A stretch of 11,836 nucleotides of DNA from an uncultured Oscillospiraceae bacterium (GCA_947628265.1 CANQZF010000031.1:1-11836), one strand, 5' to 3'. Counted from the stretch's first letter, positions 1 through 7,976 are shown. Notes: generated from the letters alone by a model not told the origin. Numbers and translations are program-made.

Positions 1-1
1 C

Positions 2-925
2 ATGACCCCCAAGGACTTCACGGGCCTTCTCACCGTGGGCGGGACCATTCTCGGCTCCTCCCGCACGCCCTTCAAGCTCATCCGGGAGCCGGACAGGAAC
101 GGCCTCGATAAGGTGAAGGCCATGAAGGAGACGTATAAGAAGCTGAAGCTCGACTGCCTCGTGGTCCTGGGCGGCAACGGCAGTCAGAAGACGGCGAACC
201 TCTTGAGTGAGGAGGGCCTTAACGTCATCGGCCTTCCCAAGACCATCGACAACGACCTTTGGGGGACGGACACCACCTTCGGCTTCCAGTCCGCCATTGC
301 CACCGCCACCAATGTCATCGACTGCATCCACACCACCGCCGCCTCCCACAACCGCATCTTCATCGTGGAGGTCATGGGCCACAAGGTGGGCTGGCTGACC
401 CTCAACGCCGGTATCGCCGGCGGCGCGGACATCATCCTTATCCCGGAGATCCCCTACAACGTGGACTCCATCATCAATAAGATAAAGGAGCGCGGCGAGA
501 CGGGCCACGACTTCACCATCCTGGCCGTAGCCGAGGGCGCCATCTCCAAGGAGCGGGCGGAAATGCCCAAGAAGGAGCGGAAAAAGGCCCTGGAGGAGCT
601 GGCGGCCAACTACCCCTCCGTCAGCTACGAGCTGGCAGCCCAGATCACCCACGCCACCGGCAAGGACGTGCGCGTCACCGTCCCGGGACACATGCAGCGG
701 GGCGGCACCCCCGTGGCCTACGACCGGGTGCTCTCCACGCGCCTTGGCGCCCAGGCGGCCCTCAACATTTCCGAGGGGAAGTATGGGGACCTCATCGCCA
801 TCCAGAACCACAAGATCGTCTCCGTCCCCCTGAAGGACATCGCCGGGAAGCTCAAGATGGTGGACCCGGAGGACGACATCATCACCGAGGCCCGGCTCCT
901 GGGCATCAGCTTCGGCGACGAGTGA
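2..925 (+). CDS. pfkA: 6-phosphofructokinase, mixed-substrate (group III) type, 5'-truncated by window edge
   Basis: The product phosphorylates fructose 6-phosphate to fructose 1,6-bisphosphate in glycolysis (cytosolic). The 307 visible residues contain the family hallmarks: a GGNGS nucleotide-loop motif (fragment residues 57-61), PKTIDND with the catalytic Asp (about residue 83), a VEVMGHKVGWLT block, GGADIILIPE, and the C-terminal GHMQRGG substrate loop. The N-terminal GGDAPG-type ATP loop (roughly 50 residues) lies outside the window, so the ATG at position 2 is an internal Met and not the true start. Gly follows Asn in GGNGS where PPi-dependent enzymes carry Asp, which favours ATP. However, Lys (not Gly) precedes TIDND, the combination seen in 'mixed-substrate' PFKs. 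Asn replaces the usual Asp of GGDGS. The gene ends one base before the next start, so the two are probably co-transcribed. Family identity is secure; the phosphoryl donor is inferred. Confidence 0.95.
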   Translation: MTPKDFTGLLTVGGTILGSSRTPFKLIREPDRNGLDKVKAMKETYKKLKLDCLVVLGGNGSQKTANLLSEEGLNVIGLPKTIDNDLWGTDTTFGFQSAIATATNVIDCIHTTAASHNRIFIVEVMGHKVGWLTLNAGIAGGADIILIPEIPYNVDSIINKIKERGETGHDFTILAVAEGAISKERAEMPKKERKKALEELAANYPSVSYELAAQITHATGKDVRVTVPGHMQRGGTPVAYDRVLSTRLGAQAALNISEGKYGDLIAIQNHKIVSVPLKDIAGKLKMVDPEDDIITEARLLGISFGDE

Positions 926-926
926 T

Positions 927-1412
927 ATGGAACAGGGCGAATACGCGGTCACCTGGCGGCTCTGGCGCAGGGAGGCGTTTTTGGAGCAGTTTCGGGGCCG
1001 GGAGCTTTCCATCAACATTTATCTCACGGGCCTCACCCTCTTCTTCCTCTTTGTGCTCCGGGGCGGGAGGTACCGGCTCTTCATCTGGCTGCTCATTGCG
1101 GCGTGCCTCTACCTCCTTCTTTTCCGCTGGCTCGTCCGGGCGCGCAGGACCTATAAGCTCCGGGCGTCCCTCTGCGGCGGGCTGGACTGGGAAAGGTCCG
1201 TCCTCTTTCGCGTGACCTCCTTCGTCGTCCTGGAGGGCCGCGCCACCGAGGAGATCCGCTACGGCTTCGTCACAAAGCTCCAGGAGAATCCCACTGAGAC
1301 GCGGATCTATTACGCCAGCCACGTCCTCATCCTCCCCCGCGCCGCCCTCTCAGAGGACGATTATGAGAAAGTAACGGCCAAGATCCGGGAGCAGATGAAC
1401 AAAAAAGCATAA
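927..1412 (+). CDS. YcxB-like two-TM membrane protein
   Basis: This 161-residue protein has unknown biochemical function. It starts with a charged N-terminus (WRLWRREAFLEQF). Two hydrophobic segments follow, at about residues 29-45 and 50-68, separated by a short RGGRYR turn. A cytosolic-looking alpha/beta tail follows, with ITYYASHVLILPR-like content (IYYASHVLILPRAAL) and a lysine-rich end. The arrangement (two adjacent N-terminal TM helices, then a soluble domain ending in an 'LPKRA'-like strand and acidic helix) resembles the YcxB-like family of Firmicutes, and I assign it by that architecture only. The ATG is one base after the pfkA stop and no good ribosome binding site precedes it, so translation probably depends on coupling to pfkA. 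It is the last gene before the terminator at 1456-1505. Confidence 0.6.
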   Translation: MEQGEYAVTWRLWRREAFLEQFRGRELSINIYLTGLTLFFLFVLRGGRYRLFIWLLIAACLYLLLFRWLVRARRTYKLRASLCGGLDWERSVLFRVTSFVVLEGRATEEIRYGFVTKLQENPTETRIYYASHVLILPRAALSEDDYEKVTAKIREQMNKKA

Positions 1413-1420
1413 AATTCACC

Positions 1421-1440
1421 TCCGGCATTTCTGCCGAGGG
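1421..1440 (+). other. small GC hairpin after the YcxB-like gene
   Basis: CGGCA and TGCCG arms flank a short TTTC loop, with CCTC/GAGG extending the stem around one bulge. No T-run follows, so it is not a terminator by itself. It may act as a 3'-end stabilising stem for the pfkA transcript. Confidence 0.35.
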
Positions 1441-1455
1441 TCATAAAACAGCATG

Positions 1456-1505
1456 AAAAGACCGTTGACCTCTCACCGGCGCGCCGGTGTGTCAACGGTC
1501 TTTTT
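1456..1505. terminator. bidirectional intrinsic terminator with nested palindrome
   Basis: The arms AAAAGACCGTTGAC (1456-1469) and GTCAACGGTCTTTT (1491-1504) are perfectly complementary. T-runs end the stem on both strands, so it can stop the rightward pfkA transcript and the leftward 4Fe-4S transcript that converge here. Inside the loop sits a perfect 14-bp palindrome, ACCGGCGCGCCGGT (1475-1488), which would form a second stacked stem. Confidence 0.9.
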
Positions 1506-1545
1506 CCGGTATTCAGTTGTGTCCAGTTCGACAAACGGGCAAATC

Positions 1546-1596
1546 ACGACTTTTTCCTTTATACGACCAGCCCCAAAAATGCCGGAAGTCGTTTTT
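1546..1596 (+). other. weak inverted repeat followed by T-run in convergent intergenic region
   Basis: ACGACTT (1546-1552) and AAGTCGT (1586-1592) are complementary over 7 bp with a 33-nt loop, and TTTTT follows on the plus strand. The long loop makes it a poor terminator. It could be a decayed backup for the stem at 1456-1505. Nothing else coding-like is visible between 1413 and 1620. Confidence 0.25.
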
Positions 1597-1620
1597 ATGT
1601 AGGCCGCCCGTGCTCCTCAA

Positions 1621-2313
1621 TTACTCGATGATCCGGCCGTCCGTGGAGATCGTCACGACGTTGCAGGGGATGGGCTTGGCGCTTGCCTGGAGGGCGCGGG
1701 TTACGGCGTTTTCGAGGCCGCCGCAGCAGGGGACCTCCATGCGGACAACGGTCACGCTGCGCACGTCGTTCAAAGCGAGGATCCGCGTCAGCTTCTCGGC
1801 GTAGTCCACCGCGTCCAGCTTGGGGCAGCCGATGAGGGCGATCCTGCCTTTGATGAAATCGTTGTGGAAGTTCCCGTAGGCGTAGGCGGTGCAGTCGGCG
1901 GCCACCAGCAGGTCCGCGCCGTTAAAATAAGGCGCGTTTACGGGGGCCAGCTTTATCTGCACCGGCCACTGGGAGAGCCGGCTGGGGGCGCTGACGGGCT
2001 CGGCCGGCGTTTCCTCCCGGCAAATGGCTTTTGAGGCGGTGCCGGGACAGCCGCAGGGCAGCGTCTTGGCGCTCTTTTTCTCCTTTGCCGCCTTCACCGC
2101 CGCCTCGTCGTACGCCGGGGCCTCCCGCTCCTCAAAGGTGATGGCCCCTGTGGGGCAGGCCGGGAGGCAGTCGCCAAGGCCGTCGCAGTAGTCCTCCCGC
2201 GTGAGCCTGGCCTTGCCGTCCACAATACCGATAGCCCCCTCGTGACAGGCCCGGGCGCACAGGCCGCACCCGTTGCACTTTTCCTCGTCGATCTTGATGA
2301 TTTTTCTGAGCAT
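1621..2313 (-). CDS. 4Fe-4S dicluster ferredoxin-like protein with C-terminal cysteine motifs
   Basis: This is a 230-residue soluble iron-sulfur protein. The N-terminal ferredoxin domain has a complete first cluster motif, Cys13-x2-Cys16-x2-Cys19-x3-Cys23, followed by His where Pro is usual. The second motif is Cys43-x5-Cys49-x3-Cys53-Pro, lacking the second cysteine (Leu46 sits there), so that cluster may be [3Fe-4S] or have another ligand. A charged linker (about 62-83) leads to a CGC motif (Cys87, Cys89), and the C-terminal domain carries GCPKLD and a CCGG motif (Cys196-Cys197). Proteins of this build are common single genes in Clostridia, often annotated simply as '4Fe-4S binding protein'. 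An electron-transfer role is expected; the partner is unknown. The start is firm: GGGAGGA precedes the ATG. It has its own promoter (2351-2379) and converges on the terminator at 1456-1505. Confidence 0.85.
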   Translation of the reverse strand: MLRKIIKIDEEKCNGCGLCARACHEGAIGIVDGKARLTREDYCDGLGDCLPACPTGAITFEEREAPAYDEAAVKAAKEKKSAKTLPCGCPGTASKAICREETPAEPVSAPSRLSQWPVQIKLAPVNAPYFNGADLLVAADCTAYAYGNFHNDFIKGRIALIGCPKLDAVDYAEKLTRILALNDVRSVTVVRMEVPCCGGLENAVTRALQASAKPIPCNVVTISTDGRIIE

Positions 2314-2350
2314 TCCGGTTTCCTCCCTTTCAATCGGTTTTTATTTATAA

Positions 2351-2379
2351 ATCATACCAAACGATTGCGAATAAGTCAA
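2351..2379 (-). promoter_or_regulatory. sigma-A promoter for the 4Fe-4S protein gene
   Basis: On the minus strand TTGACT (2379-2374) and TATGAT (2356-2351) are separated by exactly 17 nt, close to the vegetative consensus, and lie about 40 nt upstream of the minus-strand ATG at 2313. The ribosome binding site GGGAGGA lies at 2327-2321. No recognised operator overlaps it, so it looks constitutive. Confidence 0.8.
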
Positions 2380-2463
2380 CCGCCGGGGCATGCGCTGATG
2401 TATCGAGACGCAGATGCCCTCCCCCTTTATTTTTGAAATTTTCGTGAAATCGGCGCTGGGGTC

Positions 2464-2492
2464 TTGACATTCCCTGCCCTTGGTGGTAGAGT
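2464..2492 (+). promoter_or_regulatory. sigma-A promoter of the hrcA-grpE-dnaK-dnaJ operon
   Basis: A perfect -35 TTGACA (2464-2469), a 17-nt spacer and TAGAGT (2487-2492) preceded by TGG (extended -10). The CIRCE operator starts 4 bp further on, so it would cover the transcription start. This is the classic arrangement for HrcA repression. A TATAGT at 2492-2497 is an alternative -10 but would need a 22-nt spacer. Confidence 0.8.
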
Positions 2493-2496
2493 ATAG

Positions 2497-2523
2497 TTAG
2501 CACTCAAAAAGTTGGAGTGCTAA
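2497..2523 (+). promoter_or_regulatory. CIRCE operator (HrcA binding site)
   Basis: TTAGCACTC (2497-2505), a 9-nt spacer and GAGTGCTAA (2515-2523) match the CIRCE consensus at every arm position. HrcA, encoded immediately downstream, binds this element and represses the chaperone operon; release on heat stress derepresses it. This predicts autoregulation of the four-gene operon. No second CIRCE was seen before grpE, dnaK or dnaJ. Confidence 0.98.
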
Positions 2524-2536
2524 AGAAGGTGAGAGT

Positions 2537-3616
2537 TTGGAGCTTACGGAGCGGAAGAAGAAAATTTTGCGGGCTGTTGTGGAAGAATATATTGAGTCCG
2601 CCGAGCCCGTGGGGAGCAGGACCGTGCTCCAGCGCTCCGGTCTCGACTGCTCGCCGGCAACGGTGCGCAACGAGCTTGCGGACCTGGACCGGGAGGGATA
2701 CCTGGAGCAGCCCCACACCTCCGCCGGGCGGGTGCCCACCGCCAAGGGCTACCGGCTCTATGTAAACGAGCTTATGCGGGAGCGGGAGCTCACAAGCGAC
2801 GAGACTCAGGAGATCACCGAAAAGCTCCGGGGCCGCGCAGTCCGGCCCGAGACGCTGATGGACGAAATCGGACACATGGCCACGGAGCTCACGAGCTACC
2901 CCGCCCTCACCATCTCCTCCCCCACCAAGGCCACGGCGAAGCGCTTCGACCTCATCTACCTGGACCCCAACTCTTTCATTATCGTGCTGCTTTTAAGCAC
3001 GGACGAGGTGAAAAACAAGCTGGTGCACCTGCCCTTCTCCTTTACGGAGAGTATGCTTGTAAGGCTCTCGGCGGTGTTCAACTCCGCCTTCACCGGCATC
3101 CCGGAGGAGCGCATGACGGCGGAGCTCATCAGCTCCACGGAGCGGGCCGTTGGGGACACCATGGGCCTCACCTCCGTCATCGCGGGCTTTGTCATCGAGA
3201 CGCTGACCACCTCCCACGGCGGCGGGGCCAACGTGTCCGGGGAGGCAAACCTCCTGAAGCTCCCGGAGTTTCAGGACCCCAACAAGGCCCACGAGCTCAT
3301 CAACTACCTGTCCGACGCGAAAAACCTCACCGCCCTCACGGGGCAGGGGGAATACGGGGACGTGCGGGTGCTTATCGGCCCCGAGAACGCCGCGCTGGAG
3401 CTTCAAAATTCCAGCGTCGTCCTGGCAAGCTACAACGCCGGGGACGGGATGCGGGGGCTCATCGGCGTGGTGGGTCCCACGAGAATGGATTACTCCGCTG
3501 TGGCGGCGAAGCTCAGCTTCATCGCCGGCAGCCTGTCCCGGCTTTTGGGGGGCGGCTCCGCCCCGCCAAGAGGTTTCGGGAAACTTATGATAAAGGGAGA
3601 TGACAGCGATGTCTGA
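2537..3616 (+). CDS. hrcA: heat-inducible transcription repressor HrcA
   Basis: HrcA represses class I heat-shock genes by binding CIRCE and needs chaperonin help to stay active. The N-terminal winged helix is clear (LTERKKKILRAVVEEYI, then PVGSRTVL, SPATVRNELADLDREGYL, and the wing HTSAGRVPTAKGYRLYV; residues about 2-75). The GAF-like and inserted dimerisation regions follow, ending in GVVGPTRMDYSAVAAKL near the C-terminus. At 359 residues it is slightly longer than the usual ~340-350. The start is TTG at 2537: AAGGTGA at 2525-2531 is correctly spaced, and the protein then begins exactly at the conserved first helix. No ATG fits. The C-terminal end overlaps the grpE start by 8 nt. First gene of the operon. 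Confidence 0.97.
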   Translation: MELTERKKKILRAVVEEYIESAEPVGSRTVLQRSGLDCSPATVRNELADLDREGYLEQPHTSAGRVPTAKGYRLYVNELMRERELTSDETQEITEKLRGRAVRPETLMDEIGHMATELTSYPALTISSPTKATAKRFDLIYLDPNSFIIVLLLSTDEVKNKLVHLPFSFTESMLVRLSAVFNSAFTGIPEERMTAELISSTERAVGDTMGLTSVIAGFVIETLTTSHGGGANVSGEANLLKLPEFQDPNKAHELINYLSDAKNLTALTGQGEYGDVRVLIGPENAALELQNSSVVLASYNAGDGMRGLIGVVGPTRMDYSAVAAKLSFIAGSLSRLLGGGSAPPRGFGKLMIKGDDSDV

Positions 3617-4142
3617 CAAGAAAAAGAAGCCCGCCGACGAGGCCCCGGAGGAGAATGTCCTGGAAACCCCGGAGCCGGAAGCCGAGGCCCCGGCGGAGCC
3701 CGAGAAAAAGGAGCCCACGCCGGAGGAGCTTCTGGCCGCCGAGAAGGACAAGTACGTGCGGCTCTACGCCGAGTATGAAAATTACCGCCGCCGCAGCCAG
3801 AAGGAGCGGGAGGCGCTGTACGCCCAGGTGAAGACCGACGCCGTGACGCCGTTTTTGCCCGTCTACGACAACCTGGAGCGGGCGCTGAAGACGGGGTGCG
3901 CGGACGAGGCGTTCTTAAAGGGCGTCCAGATGACCATGACCCAGCTGGAGCAGGTCCTGGAGGGCCTGGGCGTCAAGAAGATCGAGGCCGTGGGCCAGAA
4001 ATTCGACGCAAAGCTCCACAACGCCGTGATGCACGTAGACGACGAAAATTACGGCGAGAACGAGATCGTGGAGGAGTTCCAGAAGGGCTTCACATTGGGA
4101 GATAAGGTCATTCGGTTTTCCATGGTCAAAGTAGCCAACTGA
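3609..4142 (+). CDS. grpE: nucleotide exchange factor GrpE
   Basis: GrpE is the homodimeric cochaperone that releases ADP from DnaK. The chosen start (ATG 3609, 177 residues) lies 9 nt after AAAGGGAGA; an in-frame ATG at 3600 sits directly on the ribosome binding site and is unlikely. An acidic, Pro/Glu-rich disordered tail (about residues 5-45) precedes the long dimerisation helix (KDKYVRLYAEYENYRRRSQKERE). Then come the conserved VYDNLERAL segment and the beta-wing domain, with the signature motif around VGQKFDAKLHNAVMHV and the ending VIRFSMVKVAN. The start overlaps the hrcA stop by 8 nt; dnaK follows after 50 nt. Confidence 0.97.
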   Translation: MSDKKKKPADEAPEENVLETPEPEAEAPAEPEKKEPTPEELLAAEKDKYVRLYAEYENYRRRSQKEREALYAQVKTDAVTPFLPVYDNLERALKTGCADEAFLKGVQMTMTQLEQVLEGLGVKKIEAVGQKFDAKLHNAVMHVDDENYGENEIVEEFQKGFTLGDKVIRFSMVKVAN

Positions 4143-4170
4143 AATTGGCTTTCTATCATAAACAATTTCA
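4140..4170 (+). other. AT-rich inverted repeat ahead of dnaK
   Basis: TGAAATTG (4140-4147, including the grpE stop) and CAATTTCA (4163-4170) form an 8-bp inverted repeat with a 15-nt loop just before the dnaK ribosome binding site AGGAGG (4179-4184). It could form a weak RNA stem near the start of dnaK. With an AT-only-rich stem it is not a terminator, and its function is unknown. Confidence 0.35.
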
Positions 4171-4192
4171 ATTCATATAGGAGGAAAAAACA

Positions 4193-6058
<1,866 letters not shown>

Positions 6059-6080
6059 GAGCTAACCGCTCTTTCTGACC

Positions 6081-6102
6081 CTCCGGGGATCTATCCCCGG
6101 AG
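6081..6102 (+). terminator. GC-rich hairpin between dnaK and dnaJ (partial terminator or processing stem)
   Basis: CTCCGGGGAT (6081-6090) and ATCCCCGGAG (6093-6102) are complementary; realistically about 8 bp pair around a 6-nt loop. Only a broken T stretch follows (GAGTTTGAGTGTTT). It is therefore probably a leaky terminator or an RNA-stabilising/processing stem that lowers dnaJ output relative to dnaK. It is not a clean operon end, because dnaJ has no visible promoter of its own. Confidence 0.6.
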
Positions 6103-6141
6103 GAGTTTGAGTGTTTAAAAATCATTTTCTGCGAGGCTATT

Positions 6142-7281
6142 ATGGCAGATAAACGTGATTACTATGAGGTCCTTGGCGTTCCAAAAACCGCCACGGACGC
6201 GGAGCTCAAGAAGGCCTTCTATAAGATCGCCAAGGAGAACCACCCGGACCTCCACCCCGGGGACAAGGCCTGTGAGGAGCGGCTGAAGGAGGCCGGAGAG
6301 GCCTACGAGGTGCTGTCCGACAAGGATAAGCGGGCCAAATACGACCAGTTCGGCTTCGCCGGGGTGGACCCCAGCTACGCCGCCCAGAACGGCGGGGCCT
6401 ACGGCGGCGGCTTTGGCGGCGTGGACTTCGATTTTGGCGACATTCTGGGCAACATCTTCGGCGGGGGCTTCGGAGGCTTCGGCGGAGGGCGCGCCCGGAC
6501 CCGCAACGGCCCCCGTCCGGGGGAGGACATACGCGTGGGCGTCTCTTTGAGCTTTGAGGAGGCCGCCTTCGGCTGCGACAAGACCGTCAGCGTCTCCCGG
6601 GTGGAGAACTGCGACGACTGCGGCGGCACCGGCTGCGCCCCCGGCACCACGGCGGAGGTCTGCCCCGACTGCCACGGCTCCGGCTATACCGTCACCACCC
6701 AGAGGACCATTCTGGGCATGAGCCAGGTGCAGTCCGAGTGCCCCCGGTGTCACGGCAAGGGGAAGATCATCCACCAGCCCTGCCAGAAGTGCCGGGGCCA
6801 GGGCCGGATCCGGCGCCAGAGGAGCGTCAACATCCACATCGACGCCGGTATCCAGAGCAACGTCACCATGTCCCTGGGCGGACAGGGCAGCGCCGGGTAT
6901 AACGGCGGGCCCGCCGGGGACCTCCTCGTCACCGTCTCCGTCCGGCCCCATGAGTTTTTCGAGCGGGACGGCACCTCGGTGCTGTGCGAGATGCCCATCA
7001 CCGTGACCCAGGCCATGCTGGGCGCGGAGCTCGAGGTCCCCACCCTGGACGGCAAGGTCAAGTACACCATCCCCGAAGGGACCCAGAACGGCGACACCTT
7101 CCGCCTCCGGGGCAAGGGCATCCCGTACTTCCGCTCCTCCGGGCGCGGCGACCAGTACGTCACCGTGGTCGTCACCATCCCCAAAAGCCTCAACGCCGAA
7201 CAGCGGGAGCTGGTGCGCAAGCTGGACGAAACCCTCGGCGGCGGCGCCCAGAAGCCAAGAAAGTTTGGGAAGAAAAAATAA
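6142..7281 (+). CDS. dnaJ: chaperone protein DnaJ (Hsp40)
   Basis: DnaJ delivers substrates to DnaK and stimulates its ATPase. The 379 residues show all domains of a type I DnaJ: a J domain with His34-Pro35-Asp36, a Gly/Phe-rich region (about 78-125), and four zinc-finger CxxCxGxG repeats starting at Cys157, Cys174, Cys200 and Cys214. The C-terminal peptide-binding domains include GDLLVTVSVRPHEFFERDG and the dimerisation end. It terminates in a basic KPRKFGKKK tail. The start ATG 6142 gives the canonical DYYEVLGV opening; only a modest GAGG (6133-6136) precedes it. Last gene of the operon, closed by the terminator at 7287-7320. Confidence 0.98.
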   Translation: MADKRDYYEVLGVPKTATDAELKKAFYKIAKENHPDLHPGDKACEERLKEAGEAYEVLSDKDKRAKYDQFGFAGVDPSYAAQNGGAYGGGFGGVDFDFGDILGNIFGGGFGGFGGGRARTRNGPRPGEDIRVGVSLSFEEAAFGCDKTVSVSRVENCDDCGGTGCAPGTTAEVCPDCHGSGYTVTTQRTILGMSQVQSECPRCHGKGKIIHQPCQKCRGQGRIRRQRSVNIHIDAGIQSNVTMSLGGQGSAGYNGGPAGDLLVTVSVRPHEFFERDGTSVLCEMPITVTQAMLGAELEVPTLDGKVKYTIPEGTQNGDTFRLRGKGIPYFRSSGRGDQYVTVVVTIPKSLNAEQRELVRKLDETLGGGAQKPRKFGKKK

Positions 7282-7286
7282 TTTTC

Positions 7287-7320
7287 CCCCGGCGCGAAAA
7301 ACGCGCCGGGGATTTTGTTT
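7287..7320 (+). terminator. intrinsic terminator of the hrcA-dnaJ operon
   Basis: CCCCGGCGCG (7287-7296), an AAAAA loop and CGCGCCGGGG (7302-7311) form a perfect 10-bp stem, followed by ATTTTGTTT. It begins 5 nt after the dnaJ stop codon. It is the canonical end of the heat-shock transcript. Confidence 0.95.
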
Positions 7321-7334
7321 ACCGCTTAAAAATC

Positions 7335-7437
7335 GTAGGGGCCGGACACCGTGCCGGCCCGTCCCTCCGATACGCTTTTGCCTTCCGTTCAATGAAAACC
7401 CCCATTATGCCGTAGGGGCCGTCTCTCTTGGCGGCCC
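7335..7437 (+). repeat. two-hairpin module, forward copy 1
   Basis: Hairpin 7335-7360, a 51-nt spacer containing CGATACGC and CCCCCATTATGCC, then hairpin 7412-7437. The same order, length (103 versus 104 bp) and spacer landmarks recur at 7814-7917, so the pair behaves as one duplicated unit. Confidence 0.75.
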
Positions 7438-7572
7438 GTCCTTCCGATACGCACACGCCTCTCGGCAAACGCTGAAATCTAATAATCTGCTGTAAGGGCC
7501 GATGACCACATCGGCCCTTACGGGCTGGATTTATATTGCGCCAAAAAATGCGCTACCATCCAAAAAGTGGTT

Positions 7573-7630
7573 TTCGCCGCAAATTTTGCGGCGAATAATT
7601 AAATATGCGGCTTCGCCGCAAACCTTTTTT
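7573..7630 (+). repeat. paired TTCGCCGCAAA palindromes ending in a T-run
   Basis: TTCGCCGCAAA (7573-7583) and TTTGCGGCGAA (7585-7595) are perfect 11-bp arms around one base. A second copy of TTCGCCGCAAA (7612-7622) closes another stem with TGCGGC (7606-7611) and is followed by AACC and six T (7625-7630). The second stem plus T-run could act as an intrinsic terminator on the plus strand. Confidence 0.55.
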
Positions 7631-7656
7631 CAGACCATGGCAGGAAATCCGGGGTC

Positions 7657-7754
7657 GGGCCGCCCAGGTGTCCGGCACGTACGGAGGCATTTGTGCGTTG
7701 ATTTGGGGCCGGACGAAAATTGGGGAATGGGCCGATGTGGTCATCGGCCCTTAC
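7657..7754 (-). repeat. two-hairpin module, reverse copy 1
   Basis: Hairpin 7657-7682, a spacer with TTTGTGCGTTGATTTGGGG, and hairpin 7729-7754. It totals 98 bp, exactly the length of the homologous reverse module at 7977-8074. The left hairpin is damaged (CGGCACGTAC instead of CGGCCCCTAC), so this looks like the older copy. Confidence 0.7.
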
Positions 7755-7813
7755 AGCGTATTTTTTGGGCAGTGCATTAATCGAAATACTTGAATTAAAC
7801 ACGAAAATTTGCC

Positions 7814-7917
7814 GTAGGGGCCGCACACTGGGCGGCCCGTCTCTTCGATACGCATACGCCTCCCCTTCAACGAAAACACCCCCATTATGCCGTAGGGGCC
7901 GCTGCCCACAGCGGCCC
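7814..7917 (+). repeat. two-hairpin module, forward copy 2
   Basis: Second copy of the module at 7335-7437: hairpin 7814-7838, a 53-nt spacer with CTTCGATACGCATACGCC and CCCCCATTATGCC, then hairpin 7892-7917 (9-bp stem, CCCA loop). It is flanked on each side by exactly 59 bp before the neighbouring reverse modules. Confidence 0.75.
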
Positions 7918-7976
7918 GTCCCCCGTTGACCGACAATTTTCGTTTTATCGCAACCACCTAATCATCCAACCGGGAC

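Larger units (their letters stand above)
7489..7757. repeat. 269-bp segment bounded by a 29-bp perfect inverted repeat
   Basis: The 29 bp at 7489-7517 are the exact reverse complement of 7729-7757; the ends read GCTGTAAGGGCCGATG... and ...CATCGGCCCTTACAGC. Each end is itself a hairpin (9-13 bp stem, 4-nt loop). The interior holds the palindromes at 7573-7595 and 7606-7620 and one decayed reverse hairpin. The form is that of a non-autonomous element or a folded-back pair of repeats. No target-site duplication is evident. Confidence 0.65.

Noticed and set aside
2..4. ATG at position 2 as true start of phosphofructokinase
   Set aside because: The conserved N-terminal ATP-binding loop is missing and the frame is already inside the conserved GLLT..GGTILGSSR segment, so the gene begins before the window.
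2492..2497. TATAGT as -10 of the heat-shock promoter
   Set aside because: The spacer from TTGACA would be 22 nt; TAGAGT with a 17-nt spacer and extended TGG fits better.
3600..3608. Upstream ATG 3600 as grpE start
   Set aside because: The AAAGGGAGA ribosome binding site abuts this ATG with no spacing, whereas ATG 3609 is 9 nt away from it.
6115..7392. 425-codon open frame on the minus strand opposite dnaJ
   Set aside because: Same shadow effect; it crosses the dnaJ terminator and has no recognisable domain or ribosome binding site.
7502..7780. Short ORFs in the repeat region (both strands)
   Set aside because: They read straight through the hairpin repeats, lack ribosome binding sites and resemble no protein family, so the region is treated as non-coding.
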